26,272 nucleotides of DNA, taken from positions 125,139 through 151,410 of the forward strand of contig NW_003101639.1 of the NCBI RefSeq assembly GCF_000003855.2, in the 5' to 3' direction. The position numbers were made by a program, and so were the translations under genes. Source of the DNA: Blastomyces gilchristii SLH14081 (taxonomy: Eukaryota; Ascomycota; Eurotiomycetes; Onygenales; Ajellomycetaceae). Of the stretch, positions 11,101-21,323 are shown one piece after another (the stretch's first letter is position 1; the number at the start of each line of letters is the position of its first letter). A model generated the notes under the pieces. It was not told where the DNA came from, ran no database searches, and saw nothing but the letters and a program-made list of their open reading frames with translations.

Positions 11101-11810
11101 TTCTTATCATTCTTCTTTTCTAACTTGATACTGTAATCTACTTCTGAATCTTGTAAGAAGAATATATTTATAATATTATCTTATTGAAAGATATCTAGAT
11201 ATTCATGATATTATTGAGAGAGTTTTATATAAGAATCTGTTATTATAGTATAGAATAACTTCTCTAGAGCTTTCTTAATATCAGTCAGACTGATGAAATA
11301 GATTATTATATAATTCCACTATTAATGATCTTTTCAGTGACTTTCTTTTTAAAGTATTTCATAGATATTAGCAGAGATCTGTGTTAGATTCATAGTCTTA
11401 TGAATGTTATCTTTATAAACTCTATCATTGTTAGAGAATATTAAGCTTCTGTTTTAAGTATTTAATAAGATATCTTGTTCAGATAGTTAGATAAGTTCTA
11501 ATATAAGATTATAATTGAGATTATTAACTTCATATATGTAGACATCTTCATATTGATATTCTCTGACATTTATGTTCAACTTCATCATATAATGAGTACA
11601 AACATCTTTTGAGTCATCAAATCCTGTGAGAAGTCAGGGTTTTAATAAGAGAATACACTGAAGATTATAATATCTTACAACTGAAGATTTAATCATTGCA
11701 TAATAATATAGACTGCTGTCTATCATGGCTTTCATATTATACATATTATTGATCACAGTAGATACAAGAATCATATTCATTGTTATTTTCTCTTTAAATT
11801 GTTATTATCT
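8165..11810 (-). pseudogene. Gypsy copy 1 pol: protease, reverse transcriptase, RNase H, integrase, chromodomain, decayed
   Basis: Pol processes the polyprotein, copies the RNA and integrates the cDNA. On the minus strand, a protease remnant MIDSS (usual DSG) has its DSS codons at 11712-11720. The reverse transcriptase box reads as Phe-Asn-Asn at about 10624-10636, so both catalytic Asp codons have become Asn, and an extra T there also shifts the frame. An RNase H region follows. Integrase is seen as YHSEINDVSE near 8900-8930, and a linker motif FHTSLL falls in 8375-8572. A chromodomain remnant (EIEDILDKR, then YLMK*VSY) lies at about 8225-8335. Boundaries are approximate because the frame is broken repeatedly. 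Copy 2 keeps YLDD, so this copy is the more damaged there. Confidence 0.85.
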
Positions 11811-11929
11811 GATCTCTTCAAGCTTCTGTTTATGAATTTGAACAGAAGCTAATCTTTTCTCTGTTTTATTGAGACATTCTCATAGTTATTTTCTGAATCT
11901 TTCTTCAATGCAATGTGATTGATGTGAAC

Positions 11930-12671
11930 AGGCATTGATTCATTCTTTGAGTAAGAAGACATATAGATTAATTGACAGTTGAAAGCAATGTGTTCTGATC
12001 AGTTATAGTTGTTATACACTTCTCATTGATGTTAATCAGTGACTTCTTCAGAAGTGATTTCAGAAACTCAGAAGCCTGTTTGAATGATGAAGACTCTTGC
12101 TTATATGTAGATATTTGAGTTCATTCAATTCATAGCATCTGTATTGTCATTCTTCAGCATAAGTGTATAAGTGACTGAAGTGTAATATCTTCTGTCACTG
12201 TTCTGTATACTCTTGAGCTTGATAAGATAATCATTCAATGTCTGAAGTTATATACAAAAACCTTCATATGTCTGGTCTTCATCTACACTTATAAGAGTCT
12301 GTAAGAGTTTGAAAGTTAATATCTTCTTGAGTATACTGATCTTCATTTGATTCTCTCAAGATTGATCACCTGCTTCTAGACTCTTGATGTCAAAGTCAGG
12401 AATAAATATTATGAGAGAAGTGTTTCTCTGTCAGACACTCTGTAATCAATCTAATACTTTCTATTACATAGCAGTGTCTTAGAACAGAATATCAAGATAT
12501 TTAATAATATTATTAGATGTTCATAACACTGATTCACATACTTTTATTCATGAATAGAACTTCTGTTTTATATGATTCTTCAACTGTTCATTGATATATC
12601 AATCTTGATTAATTAGTGAACTGATGACATCTTTATTCATACTCAGTTTCACAAGCATTTTCATTCTTCAT
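11930..12671 (-). pseudogene. Gypsy copy 1 Gag with zinc knuckle remnant, decayed
   Basis: Gag forms the particle and binds RNA. Aligned with copy 2, the candidate start is the ATG at 12671-12669. At the 3' end a CCHC knuckle is recognisable at 11975-12016 with the spacing kept (42 bp in both copies). Here the first two Cys codons read Tyr (TGT to TAT), while the His and last Cys remain in EHIAFNC. The rest of Gag evolves fast and I recognise no other motif. Many stops interrupt it. Confidence 0.65.
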
Positions 12672-13241
12672 GATGAGTAGAGAGTGAGATTGAAAGTATT
12701 GAAATATATGAAAGCACTTAAGTATTCTTTCAGCACTTTTATATTCAATTCTGTAGATGTTGAAATTGCATGAGTTTCTTGTTGAGTTAATTGTTGAATT
12801 TTCTCATATTGAAGTTATTGAGTTACATTACATGTATATTAGCTATCTATTACTGTTATAATTTCAACATTACTCAGAGTCACTGTAATATTGCTTTTAT
12901 ATTTGCATTTGAGAGTTCACTTATATTATTATTACACATGATTATATCATTTATCAGATATGTAATATCTGTAGAATCTGAAGAAGTATAATTGTATAAA
13001 TATCTTATATATCTGAGATGTCAGAACTCTCAGATCTTTTACTGATATTCTCTTTATAAGATCTTACTCTCTTTATAAGATCTTATTATAATATCAGAGT
13101 GACTGATAAGCAAGCTTCTATCTGAAAACTCAGTGTCTGCTTAACTATTTAACTATTTCTCTATTTCTTATATGTTGTTATGTGTTTGAATATCTCAGTG
13201 AGTAATCATTTCTAATAAGAAGACAATGAATGTTTTTCTAG
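12672..13241 (-). other. Internal leader of gypsy copy 1 (LTR to Gag)
   Basis: About 570 bp of untranslated leader with primer-binding function expected next to the LTR. In element sense the first bases after the LTR are CTAGAAAAACATTCATTG; this lacks the usual TGG start of a tRNA-primed site. An open frame on the opposite strand (12791-12991) is unsupported. A short AAGATCTTATAAAGAGA tandem repeat lies near 13048-13085 and recurs in copy 2. Confidence 0.6.
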
Positions 13242-13554
13242 TGTAAGAGGCCTACACTGAATAGATTGATATAATATATAGAACTTATATAACAAAGAGA
13301 AAAATGTTAGAGAAGGAAAGAAAGAGAAAGTGTGAAAATTGATGATGAAGAAATTTATCGCGTATGTGGTGGTGTATGTGTGGACTTCGGGCGGAAGAAT
13401 AGGGTTTTCATACACTGTTGGAGCTTCGGGGCGGAAAAAATAAGGAATTCCATAGGTTTCAGCTTAGGATCAGCGACTGAGAGTCGGAGCGGTAGAAATC
13501 TGTGAAGTGTAATGAAATAGTCTATATGGAATAATAGGGGCACAGCCCGCCACA
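13242..13554 (-). repeat. 5' LTR of gypsy copy 1
   Basis: The 313-bp LTR in element sense starts TGTGGCGGGC and ends CTTACA. The part at 13360-13554 keeps many CpG and GG/CC steps. It has a partial internal duplication of a CTTCCGCCC(C)GAAG motif, near 13375-13400 and again near 13415-13440, that the copy 2 LTRs do not show; those carry a different 62-bp duplication instead. Confidence 0.92.
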
Positions 13555-13559
13555 TTTAT
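13555..13559. repeat. Target site duplication (TTTAT) of gypsy copy 1, right
   Basis: Exact repeat of the TTTAT at 7842-7846, immediately outside the LTR terminus GCCACA. Confidence 0.9.
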
Positions 13560-13972
13560 ATTTTAATTAATTTAAGATTATATTTCTCCTTGAATCTGAC
13601 TCTGAGACTATTAATATAATACAACAGTGTATTATAATATACTTAAGAAATTTTTATTTATATTACAGAATAAAGTATTCTATTAAATTAAATTTATTAT
13701 TAAATCTTTGTATATAAAGATTTAAAATAATCATGTTGTAGTTTCAGCTGAATTATAGATAAGAATATTTTCTTTTTATATTTTAATTAAATAAGATTTT
13801 TACTTAAGTTTTATTTCAAATCTTGAATAAATATATACTCTTCTTTTATTTCTTTCAGCTTTCATTTTACTTATTTAAATAAGATTCTTTTATCTTTCTC
13901 TTTATAAAAGATTAGACATTTTATACTCTTAACTTTAAAATCATACCAATCAAGACAGACAGTTGTATCAAC
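13560..13972. other. AT-rich DNA between gypsy copy 1 and LINE copy 2, nothing identified
   Basis: It is rich in TTTTA and ATTAAT runs, with no coding frame of note and no similarity seen to other parts of the window. It is the original flank of the gypsy copy 1 target. Confidence 0.5.
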
Positions 13973-14762
13973 CGCTTCATCACGAACTCGCTCAATTCTT
14001 CGAATAAGAACCCGCCGATAGATCCGTTGAAAAGCCCTCGATCATACAAGCATTTTGACCCCATCGCTGACTGCATACCCCGTGTGGTGATGGAGGTATC
14101 CAGCCAAACATGAACCAGATATTGTTTGAAACTCCTGTGTGGGATTATCCCCTGTTCATCTCTATCACATCACAACCCTGGGCCAAATTGACATATAAAT
14201 TGTAAGGTCAAGAGACCTAGTCATATATACTAATCTTCTTGATTTTGAAAGATCTCTGATCTGTAATTGTGAAGATATCTGAGAAACAATCTCTATAAAA
14301 ACCCTGTCTATCTTTGATGTTTCAAAACATCAATGCTAAGTCTCACTCTTATACTGTCCTTCTCAATCTGGCTCATTCTCAGCAGAAAAATACAAAAAGA
14401 TATCTCAGAAATAATATCAAGTATATAATTAATAGATATATCTGAAGTGTATTCTCTGTAAAAACTCTGTCTGTCTTTGATGTATCAAGACATTGATATC
14501 AAGTCTCACTCTTGTACTGTCTCTTTCAATCTGACTCATCTCTGGCAGAAAAATACAAAAAGATATCTCAATAACTGTATTCAATATATAATCAGCAGAC
14601 AATGAGTCAACAATATATTAGTAACTATAAGATTAGTATACTTTAAGATCTGACTGAGTCTTTGATCTCTGTATAGTGAGATATATTAAATCTAGTTTTA
14701 ATATCTCAATATTCAATAGATTCTGTAAGAAATTAAGAACAGTAATACTAGATTTCTATTGA
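13973..14762 (+). promoter_or_regulatory. Outer 5' UTR of LINE copy 2
   Basis: It aligns with the reverse complement of 4440-5310 and with 25049-25847. The first 90 bases keep CpG steps (CACGAACTCGCTC, ACCCGCCGATAGATCCG). Two monomers of a 163-bp tandem repeat follow. Similarity ends in CTAGATTTCTATTGAA at 14762. No tail or target duplication marks this break, so it is either an insertion or an assembly join. Confidence 0.75.
14276..14602 (+). repeat. Two 163-bp tandem monomers in the LINE copy 2 5' UTR
   Basis: TATCTGA at 14276 and 14439 opens two imperfect monomers. Each contains TTTGATGT(T/A)TC, an AAGTCTCACTCTT(A/G)TACTGTC segment and GCAGAAAAATACAAAAAGAT. Copy 3 has the same pair starting near 25351; copy 1 has one monomer (about 4850-5014). 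Confidence 0.85.
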
Positions 14763-14921
14763 ACGATAAGTTACCTCTGTTGTCATTGGCCCATCGCTAA
14801 AGTTTTCCTTCTCCGATCTTTTAGATATCAAACAAAAGACAAACATCGCTCCCTCTTATGCCGCTCTTCGAGCTTCATTGGGAAGGAACCCACAGCTAAA
14901 ACGCAGTGATGATTCCAACGA
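14763..14921. other. Unrelated block of ordinary base composition next to the gap
   Basis: These 159 bases are unlike the surroundings: CpG, CC and GG steps are normal and there is no mutation pattern. It replaces the LINE sequence expected here and ends at the N gap. A minus-strand open frame runs from the gap to 14828, but I recognise nothing in its short peptide. It could be an insertion, a host fragment or a mis-joined contig end. Confidence 0.6.
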
Positions 14922-15139
14922 NNNNNNNNNNNNNNNNNNNNNNNNNNNNNNNNNNNNNNNNNNNNNNNNNNNNNNNNNNNNNNNNNNNNNNNNNNNNNNN
15001 NNNNNNNNNNNNNNNNNNNNNNNNNNNNNNNNNNNNNNNNNNNNNNNNNNNNNNNNNNNNNNNNNNNNNNNNNNNNNNNNNNNNNNNNNNNNNNNNNNNN
15101 NNNNNNNNNNNNNNNNNNNNNNNNNNNNNNNNNNNNNNN
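14922..15139. other. Assembly gap (218 N)
   Basis: Unknown bases. By comparison with the 3' LTR, about 26 bp of the gypsy copy 2 5' LTR start, plus its left target duplication, must lie here. Open frames crossing it are artefacts. Confidence 0.99.
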
Positions 15140-15444
15140 ATATAGACTATTCATTACACTCATAGATTCTTCATTCCCGATCGCCGATCCTCAGCCGCTA
15201 TGAACGCGTGTAACGTACACTCCGATTCTCAGCCATTTCTGATCGCCGATCCTCGGCCACTATGAACGCGTGTATATTCTTCCACCCCGAAGCTCCACCG
15301 CGTACATCATCACATACACATATAAATATCCATCTCAATCACTGATTCTCACACTTTCTCATTCTTTTCTTCTTTAACATTTTTATCTTTGTTATATAAG
15401 ATCTATCAATATTATACTGATCTATTCAGTATAGGCTTCTTACA
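15140..15444 (+). repeat. 5' LTR of gypsy copy 2 (5'-incomplete)
   Basis: 305 bases ending GGCTTCTTACA, matching 20549-20847. It holds two units of a 62-bp duplication beginning near 15171 and 15233, with a TATAAATA box near 15321. The part at 15170-15310 keeps many CpG steps lost in the 3' LTR, so it is closer to the original sequence. Confidence 0.92.
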
Positions 15445-16022
15445 CTATAAAAATATTCATTATCTTCTTATTAGAAAATGATTATTCACACATTATCTTC
15501 TCATTAGAAACAATTATTCATCAAGAGATATCTGAATGTATAATAATATATAAGAAATGAAGAAACAGTCAAACAGTTAAGCAGACACTGAGTTCTCAGA
15601 TAGAAGCTTGCTCATCAGTCACTCTGACTCTGTAACAAGATCTTATGAAGAGAATAAGATCTTATAAGAGAATATCAGTGAAAGATCTGAGAGTTCTGAC
15701 ACTCAGATATATGAGAATACAATTACACTTCTACAGATTTCACAGATATCACATATCTGATGATTCATATAATCATGTTTAATAAGAATATGAAACTCTC
15801 AAATACAAGCATAGACACAATGTCACAGTGACTCTGAGCAATGTTGAAATTACAACAGCAACAGATAGCAGACATGCATGTGACTTAATAACTTCAATAT
15901 GAAGAGATTCAATGATTAACTCATGTAATTCTAACATCTACAGAATTAAATATAAAAGTGCTGAAAGAATACTTAAATACTTCTGTATATTTTAATACTT
16001 CTAATCTCACTCTCTACTTATC
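15445..16022 (+). other. Internal leader of gypsy copy 2
   Basis: Untranslated leader between LTR and Gag. It begins CTATAAAAATATTC and contains a tandem duplication of ATTATCTTCTTATTAGAAA (near 15459 and 15493). A tandem AAGATCTTAT(G)AAGAGAAT lies near 15638-15675, also present in copy 1. No canonical tRNA primer-binding site starting TGG was seen. Confidence 0.6.
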
Positions 16023-16840
16023 ATGAAGAATGAAAATGCTTACAAAACTGAGTATAGATGAAGATTTCATCAGTTTATTAATCAATCAAGATTGATATAT
16101 CAATGAATAATTGAAGAATCACATGAAACAGAAGTTTCATTCATGAATAAAAGCATATGAATCAGCATTGTGAACACCTGATAATATTATGAAATATCTT
16201 GATATTCTGTTCTGAGACACTGTTATATAATAGAAAGTATTAGATTGATTACAGAGTATCTGACAGAGAAATACTTCTCTTACAACATTCATTTCTGATT
16301 TTAATATCAAGATTCTAGAAGCAGGTGATCAATCTTGAGAGAATCAAATGAAGATTAATATACTTAAGAAGACATTGACTTTCAAACTCTTACAGACTCT
16401 TATAAGTGTAGATGAAGATCAGACTTATGAAGACTTCTGCACACAGCTTTGAATATTGAATGACTGTCTTATCAAGCTCAAGAGTATACAGAACAGTGAT
16501 AGAAGACATTATATCTCAGTCACTCATACACTTATATTGAAGAACAATGATGCAGAGGTCATGAACTGAATAGATTCAAATGTCTATACATAAGCAAGAG
16601 TTTTCACTGTTTGAACAGGCTTCTGAGTCTCTGAGATTACTTCTGAAGAAGTCACTGATCAATGTCAATGTGAAGTGTGTATCAACTGTAATTAATCAGA
16701 ACACATTGCTTTCAACTGTTAATCAATCTATGTATCTTCACACTCAAGAGAAAGATCAGTATCTGTTCATATCAATTATATTACAGTGAAGAAAGATTCA
16801 GAAGATAACTATAAGAATGTCTCAGTGAAACAGAGAAAAG
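16023..16840 (+). pseudogene. Gypsy copy 2 Gag with CCHC zinc knuckle, decayed
   Basis: The candidate start at 16023 aligns with that of copy 1. The clearest mark is the zinc knuckle at 16678-16719: Cys-Ile-Asn-Cys, four codons (one a stop), His, four codons, Cys, which fits CX2CX4HX4C exactly. Gag proteins of this kind assemble the particle and package RNA. Upstream residues show no motif I recognise, and the frame at the start differs from the frame at the knuckle, so indels are present. The 3' limit is approximate; a glutamine/lysine-rich stretch leads into protease. Confidence 0.7.
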
Positions 16841-16899
16841 ATTAGCTTCTATTCAAATTCATAAACAGAAGCTTGAAAAGATTGAATGACAATGATTTG

Positions 16900-19800
16900 A
16901 AGAGAAGATAGCAATGAATACAATTCTTGTATCTACTGTGATTGATAATATGTATAATATAAAAGCCATGATAGACAGCAGTCTATGTCACTATACAATG
17001 ATAAAATCTTCAGTTGTAAGATATTATAATCTTCAGTATATTTCTTTATCAAAACTCTGACTTCTCACAGAATTTAATGATCTGAAAGATATTTATATCT
17101 GTTATATAGTGAAACTAAACATAGATGTGAGAGAACATCAATATGAAGATGTCTATATATATAAAGTTGATAATCTTAATTATAATCTTATATTAGAACT
17201 TGTCTGATTATCTGAACAAGGTATGTTACTGAATGCTTGAAACAGAAGCTTGATATTCTCTAATAATGATAGAATTCATGAAGATGATATTTACAAGACT
17301 ATGAATCTTACACAGATCTCTGCCAATGCTTATGAAATACTCTGAAAAAGAAGTTATTATCAAAATCACTGATAGAGTTATCAATAAGTTCACTGATAGC
17401 AGAACTATATATCAATCTATTTCATCAGTCTGACTAATATTAAAAAGGCTCTAGAAAAGTTATCTCATATTATAATAACAGATTCTTGTACAAAACTCTC
17501 TCAATAATATCATGAATATCTAGATGTCTTTCAATAAGATAATATTATAAACATACTCTTCTTATAAGATTCTGAAGTGAATCACTGTATCAAGTTAGAG
17601 AAAAAGAATAATAAGAACTCTGAACTGTCATGAGACTCTCTTTATAACATATTCTGAGATGAACTTCTTCTTCTTTAAAAGACACTCAATGATCTGTTAA
17701 ATAAAGAATTCATATATATTAGTAACTCTTTCACTGCAGTCTCTATTCTCTTTGTAAAGAAATCAGATAAAGAACTCTGATTCTGTGTTCCTACTGAGAT
17801 CTGAATAGATTGATAAAGAAAGATCAATATTTCTTATCTCTCATCAATGAAATTCTAGCACAGATCAGATGAGCTTAATAATTTATAAAACTAGATATTA
17901 TCACTGTATTTCATAAGATTCATATCACTGAAGAAGATAAATGACTTACAGTATTCTGAACATATTATAATCTCTTTGAATAAATAGTCACACTCTTTGA
18001 ACTGACTAATACTCTCAGTATATTTCAGAAGTATATCAACTGAGTGCTCTGAGATTTCTTTAATAAGTTTATATCTACTTATCTAGATGATATTCTCATC
18101 TTCACTGATGAATTCAGAAAAGAATACTAAGAATATATGTGAAAGATATTACAACAGCTACAAGAAGTAGAACTATCAATAGATATTGATAAGTATGATT
18201 TTGAAGTCAAGAGTATCAAGTATCTGAGTTTTATTATAGAAGCTGATAAGAGAATTCAAATGAATTCTGAGAAAATCTTCATTATTCTTGAATGAGAAGC
18301 TCTGTATACTGTGAAAGATGTATAAAGCTTTATCAGATTTGCTAACTTCTATTGATAATTTATATAAAACTTCTTAGATATTATGAGATTACTTAAAGAT
18401 CTTACTAAGAAAGACTCAGTATTTCAATAATCAGTAGATACTGAAGCTGCATTTATATAGATGAAGAAGATATTCATTAATACTTCTCTACTGATAATAT
18501 TTGATTCTGATCATGAAACAGTTATTAAAGCTGATTTCTCTAGCTATGTAACAGAAGAAGTGATATTATAATATAATAATAAAGATGTTCTATAATCATG
18601 TGTCTTCATATCTAAGAAACTGAGTCTCACTGAATACAATTATGAGATCTATGATAAGAAACTTCTCACAATTGTACACTGTTTAGAAGAATGAGACTCT
18701 GAACTCTGAAGTATCTCTGAATTTAAGATAGTTATAAATCATAAGAATCTTAAATACTTCATAACTATCTATAAACTTACTGAATAATAGATATAATGAT
18801 CTGAGTTCTTAAGTCACTTTCATTTTATAATACACTACTGTTCTGACAGTCAGAACTCAATGACAGATGCTCTCTTATAACATGAGTAGAATATATCATC
18901 TAATGTAACAGATACTCACTAAATGAACTGAGAGCATCAGCTCTTGAATCTGAAGATACTAGTTGATTAAGATAAAACAGCTTATAACACTATATATACT
19001 TCTCTGATTAGAACTATTACTGATATCTTAACTTCTTCTGAACCTATATTAGATGAGCTATAGTATACAGCAGCTTAAATTAATGAACTTCTTTAAGCAC
19101 TCACTGAAACAGTATAATAAGAAGCATCTCAATTTCTCTCAGAATTATATATAAGAACTGATATCTCAGAATATTCAATTAATGATAATAACACTCTACA
19201 ATTCTGTAAATAATACTGAGTCTCTTACTTCAAACTCTTACACACCTGAATAATACAAGAGATGCATGATTTATGTATAATTGATTATTCAGGCTATGAA
19301 TAACTGTATAGAATAATCTTCTGAGAGTCTATTAATCTGAGATATTAAACAGTATCAGATACTTTATCTGAAACTGTAATCACTGTTCTTCTATTATTTT
19401 ATAAAAGAACTGTAGAAAAGATCTACTGAAATCACTTAATATTTCTAATAGAATTTGATGAGATGTAGTAATTAACTTCACTATCAATCTATCTAAGAGT
19501 AAGAGTTGTAGAAACATTCTGATCATTATAAATTAATTAAAGATGTAATATTGAAATCTTGTAATAAGATAAATACTGAACAAGTCACTGAAGCTTTTCT
19601 ACAGAGCCTGTTCTATTAAATATATGAATTACTGAGATTCATAGTATCAGATCAGAGCTGTCAATTCATAAGCACTCTCTGAACTAGAATCTGTCAAGTT
19701 CTCAAGATTATATACTGTCTGTCAACTGTCTATCATTCTGAGACTGATAATGCATCAGAATAGACAATTCAGACTGTAAAGAATTATCTTTATAAGTTCT

Positions 19801-20522
19801 GTAATTACTTATAAGATGATTAATATAATCTTCTTCTATACACAGAGATTGCTATCAATGATTAAGATGCTGTTTTAACAGATATAAGTCTGTTCTTCTT
19901 TACACACAGATATCACATAAAAGTGTTAAATCTTCTAGAGATTACACAGTTCACACTGAATCTCTGCAGTCTGATTCAGATCACTGATAATATAGTAATA
20001 AAGCTCTGAGATATCTGTGATTGAGCAGAGATCTTCATGATAACTATGAAATAAGATTAAGAGAATCAAGTCAATATTCATCAAGACTCTGCTGAACAAT
20101 ATAAGATAGAAGATCTGATATGATTGAATCTTAAGAATATACAAATCATATGTTCATCTTATACACTAGATTACTATCATATCAGATATAAAGTGATAGA
20201 AGTTCTAGATAGTCATAACTACTATCTTGACACATTATCAGAGATTCATGCTGTATTTCATACAAGCTTGTTTCATCATATTATTATCAATTCATTCTCT
20301 TCTCAGCTGACTTCTGACTGACAGTCACCAGACATCATAGAAGAAGATAATGAGCTTGAGTGAGAAATTGAGAATATTCTCAATGAGAGACCCTGCAGCC
20401 ATGACCAGTAATATCTCATGAAATGAGTCAGCTACAATCAATCAACCTGAACTCTGAGTTCTGCATTATCTGAAATAACAGCTCTTGACTGATGAGAACT
20501 GCTTCTGAAAGAGAGGGGCTAA
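16900..20522 (+). pseudogene. Gypsy copy 2 pol: protease, RT, RNase H, integrase, chromodomain, decayed
   Basis: Protease: AMIDSS, usual DSG, with Asp at 16974-16976. Reverse transcriptase: FISTYLDDILIF with YLDD at 18080-18091, then KYLSFIIEAD. RNase H: KADFSSYV at 18527-18550, [19 protein letters not shown] near 18620-18670 and a DALL end at 18866. Integrase: MHD near 19260 and NCNHC at 19372-19386 (zinc-binding part), then IVSDQ with catalytic Asp at 19650-19652 and LSTVYHSETDNASE at 19719-19760 carrying the final Glu. Chromodomain at about 20346-20460: EIENILNERP, YLMK*VSYNQST, SALSEITALD. RT-RNase H is in one frame and the end of integrase plus chromodomain in another, so at least two indels or shifts occurred. 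The final TAA (20520-20522) abuts the LTR. Confidence 0.9.
20507..20519 (+). promoter_or_regulatory. Polypurine tract of gypsy copy 2
   Basis: GAAAGAGAGGGG lies just before the 3' LTR and would prime plus-strand DNA synthesis. Here it also encodes the last pol codons before the TAA. Confidence 0.65.
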
Positions 20523-20847
20523 TGTGGCAGGCTGCGCCTGATCAATCACATAGACTATTTCATTACACTTCATAGATTCTTTCATTCCTGATCACTGATT
20601 CTCAGCTGCTATGAATGTGTGTAATGTACACTCTGATTCTCGGTCATTCCTGATCACTGATTCTCAGCCGCTATGAATGCATGTATATTCTTCCACCCCG
20701 AAGCTCCACCGTGTACGCCACCACATACGCGTATAAATATTCATCTCAATCACTGATTCTCGCACTTTCTCTTTCTTTTCTTCTTTAATGTTTTTATCTT
20801 TGTTATATAAGACCTATCAATATTATACCGATCTATTCAGTGTAGGC
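20523..20847 (+). repeat. 3' LTR of gypsy copy 2
   Basis: 325 bp, TGTGGCAGGC...CCTCTTACA, with TG/CA ends. U3 holds a 62-bp tandem duplication (units start at 20582 and 20644). A TATAAATA box lies at about 20730. Compared with the 5' LTR, CCCGATCGCCGATCC has become CCTGATCACTGATTC in the first unit, i.e. losses at CpG and CpC. Confidence 0.95.
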
Positions 20848-21323
20848 CTCTTACAATTCTTTTTTACACTCTTTATTAACTGATTTGAGTTGTATACCTA
20901 TTGTGTGAGAAGAATTGATTAATTTAGAATAAAATTAAATAGTTTTAATCAATTTCTCCTTATTTTTTATCAGTTTTTCTCTTAAAAACTGTCATATTAT
21001 CTGATTTATTATCAATTGATATCATACTTTTTCTCACTATATCTCAAGAAAGAGATTGTAAAGATTTTATTAATTTATCTTAAAAATCAATTTTAGTTTA
21101 TTAGATTCTCTTCAAAAATCTAATCTAGTTACTGAACTAGTGTGAAAAAAATCAGATATTTTATATATAAAAGTCTTTTATTCTTCTTATGAAGCAGTCT
21201 GATTAACTTTTCAATTGAAAATAGACTTAGAAATCTCTTAATTAAAATAGTCTGATTAACTTTTTAATTTAAAAGAGTTTAATAAATCTCTCAATTAAAA
21301 CAGTCTGATTAACTTTTCATTGA
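20848..21323 (+). promoter_or_regulatory. Inner 5' UTR of LINE copy 2
   Basis: It continues the LINE from the gypsy insertion point to ORF1 and aligns with the reverse complement of 3803-4275. It contains the 53-bp tandem repeat. No gene seen. Confidence 0.75.
21195..21323 (+). repeat. 53-bp tandem repeat in the 5' UTR of LINE copy 2
   Basis: (C/T)AGTCTGATTAACTTTT starts at 21195, 21248 and 21301, exactly 53 bp apart, the last unit shortened by the ORF1 start. The same array is at 3803-3925 in copy 1. Confidence 0.85.

Larger units (their letters stand above)
7847..13554 (-). mobile_element. Ty3/gypsy LTR retrotransposon with chromodomain (chromovirus), copy 1, complete but decayed
   Basis: This 5708-bp element is bounded by two LTRs (318 and 313 bp) with termini TGTGGC...CTTACA and a perfect 5-bp target duplication. 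On the minus strand the order is LTR, leader, Gag with a zinc knuckle remnant, protease, reverse transcriptase, RNase H, integrase, chromodomain, LTR. Pol order with integrase last, plus a C-terminal chromodomain, defines the chromovirus branch of Ty3/gypsy. A second copy of almost identical length lies in opposite orientation at 15140-20847. Dense stops rule out activity. Confidence 0.93.
15140..20847 (+). mobile_element. Ty3/gypsy chromovirus, copy 2, decayed; 5' terminus hidden in the gap
   Basis: Same family as the element at 7847-13554, in the opposite orientation, with both LTRs visible apart from the first bases. Order is LTR, leader, Gag, protease, reverse transcriptase, RNase H, integrase, chromodomain, polypurine tract, LTR. 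It sits in the 5' UTR of LINE copy 2: directly after the LTR, LINE sequence resumes with ATTCTTTTTTACACTC, which is uninterrupted in copy 3 (26250-26272) and copy 1. ATTCT is therefore the expected 5-bp target duplication. This copy is better preserved in catalytic motifs (YLDD, Gag CCHC) than copy 1, but has many stops. Confidence 0.93.

Noticed and set aside
12791..12991. Plus-strand frame resembling a small membrane protein
   Set aside because: Antisense to the gypsy copy 1 leader. Ile/Leu/Phe richness is what AT-rich decayed DNA gives by chance, and copy 2 has no counterpart.
13212..13555. Two minus-strand frames of 66-67 codons
   Set aside because: They fall in the 5' LTR of gypsy copy 1 and its edge, which is non-coding.
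14828..15165. Open frames across the N gap
   Set aside because: They exist only because N codons cannot be stops.
16580..16789. Open frame of 69 codons in gypsy copy 2
   Set aside because: It is in a different frame from the CCHC knuckle and lacks any motif; it is a shadow of Gag.
21195..21323. CRISPR-like array
   Set aside because: The units are contiguous imperfect tandem repeats without unique spacers, in eukaryotic retrotransposon DNA.
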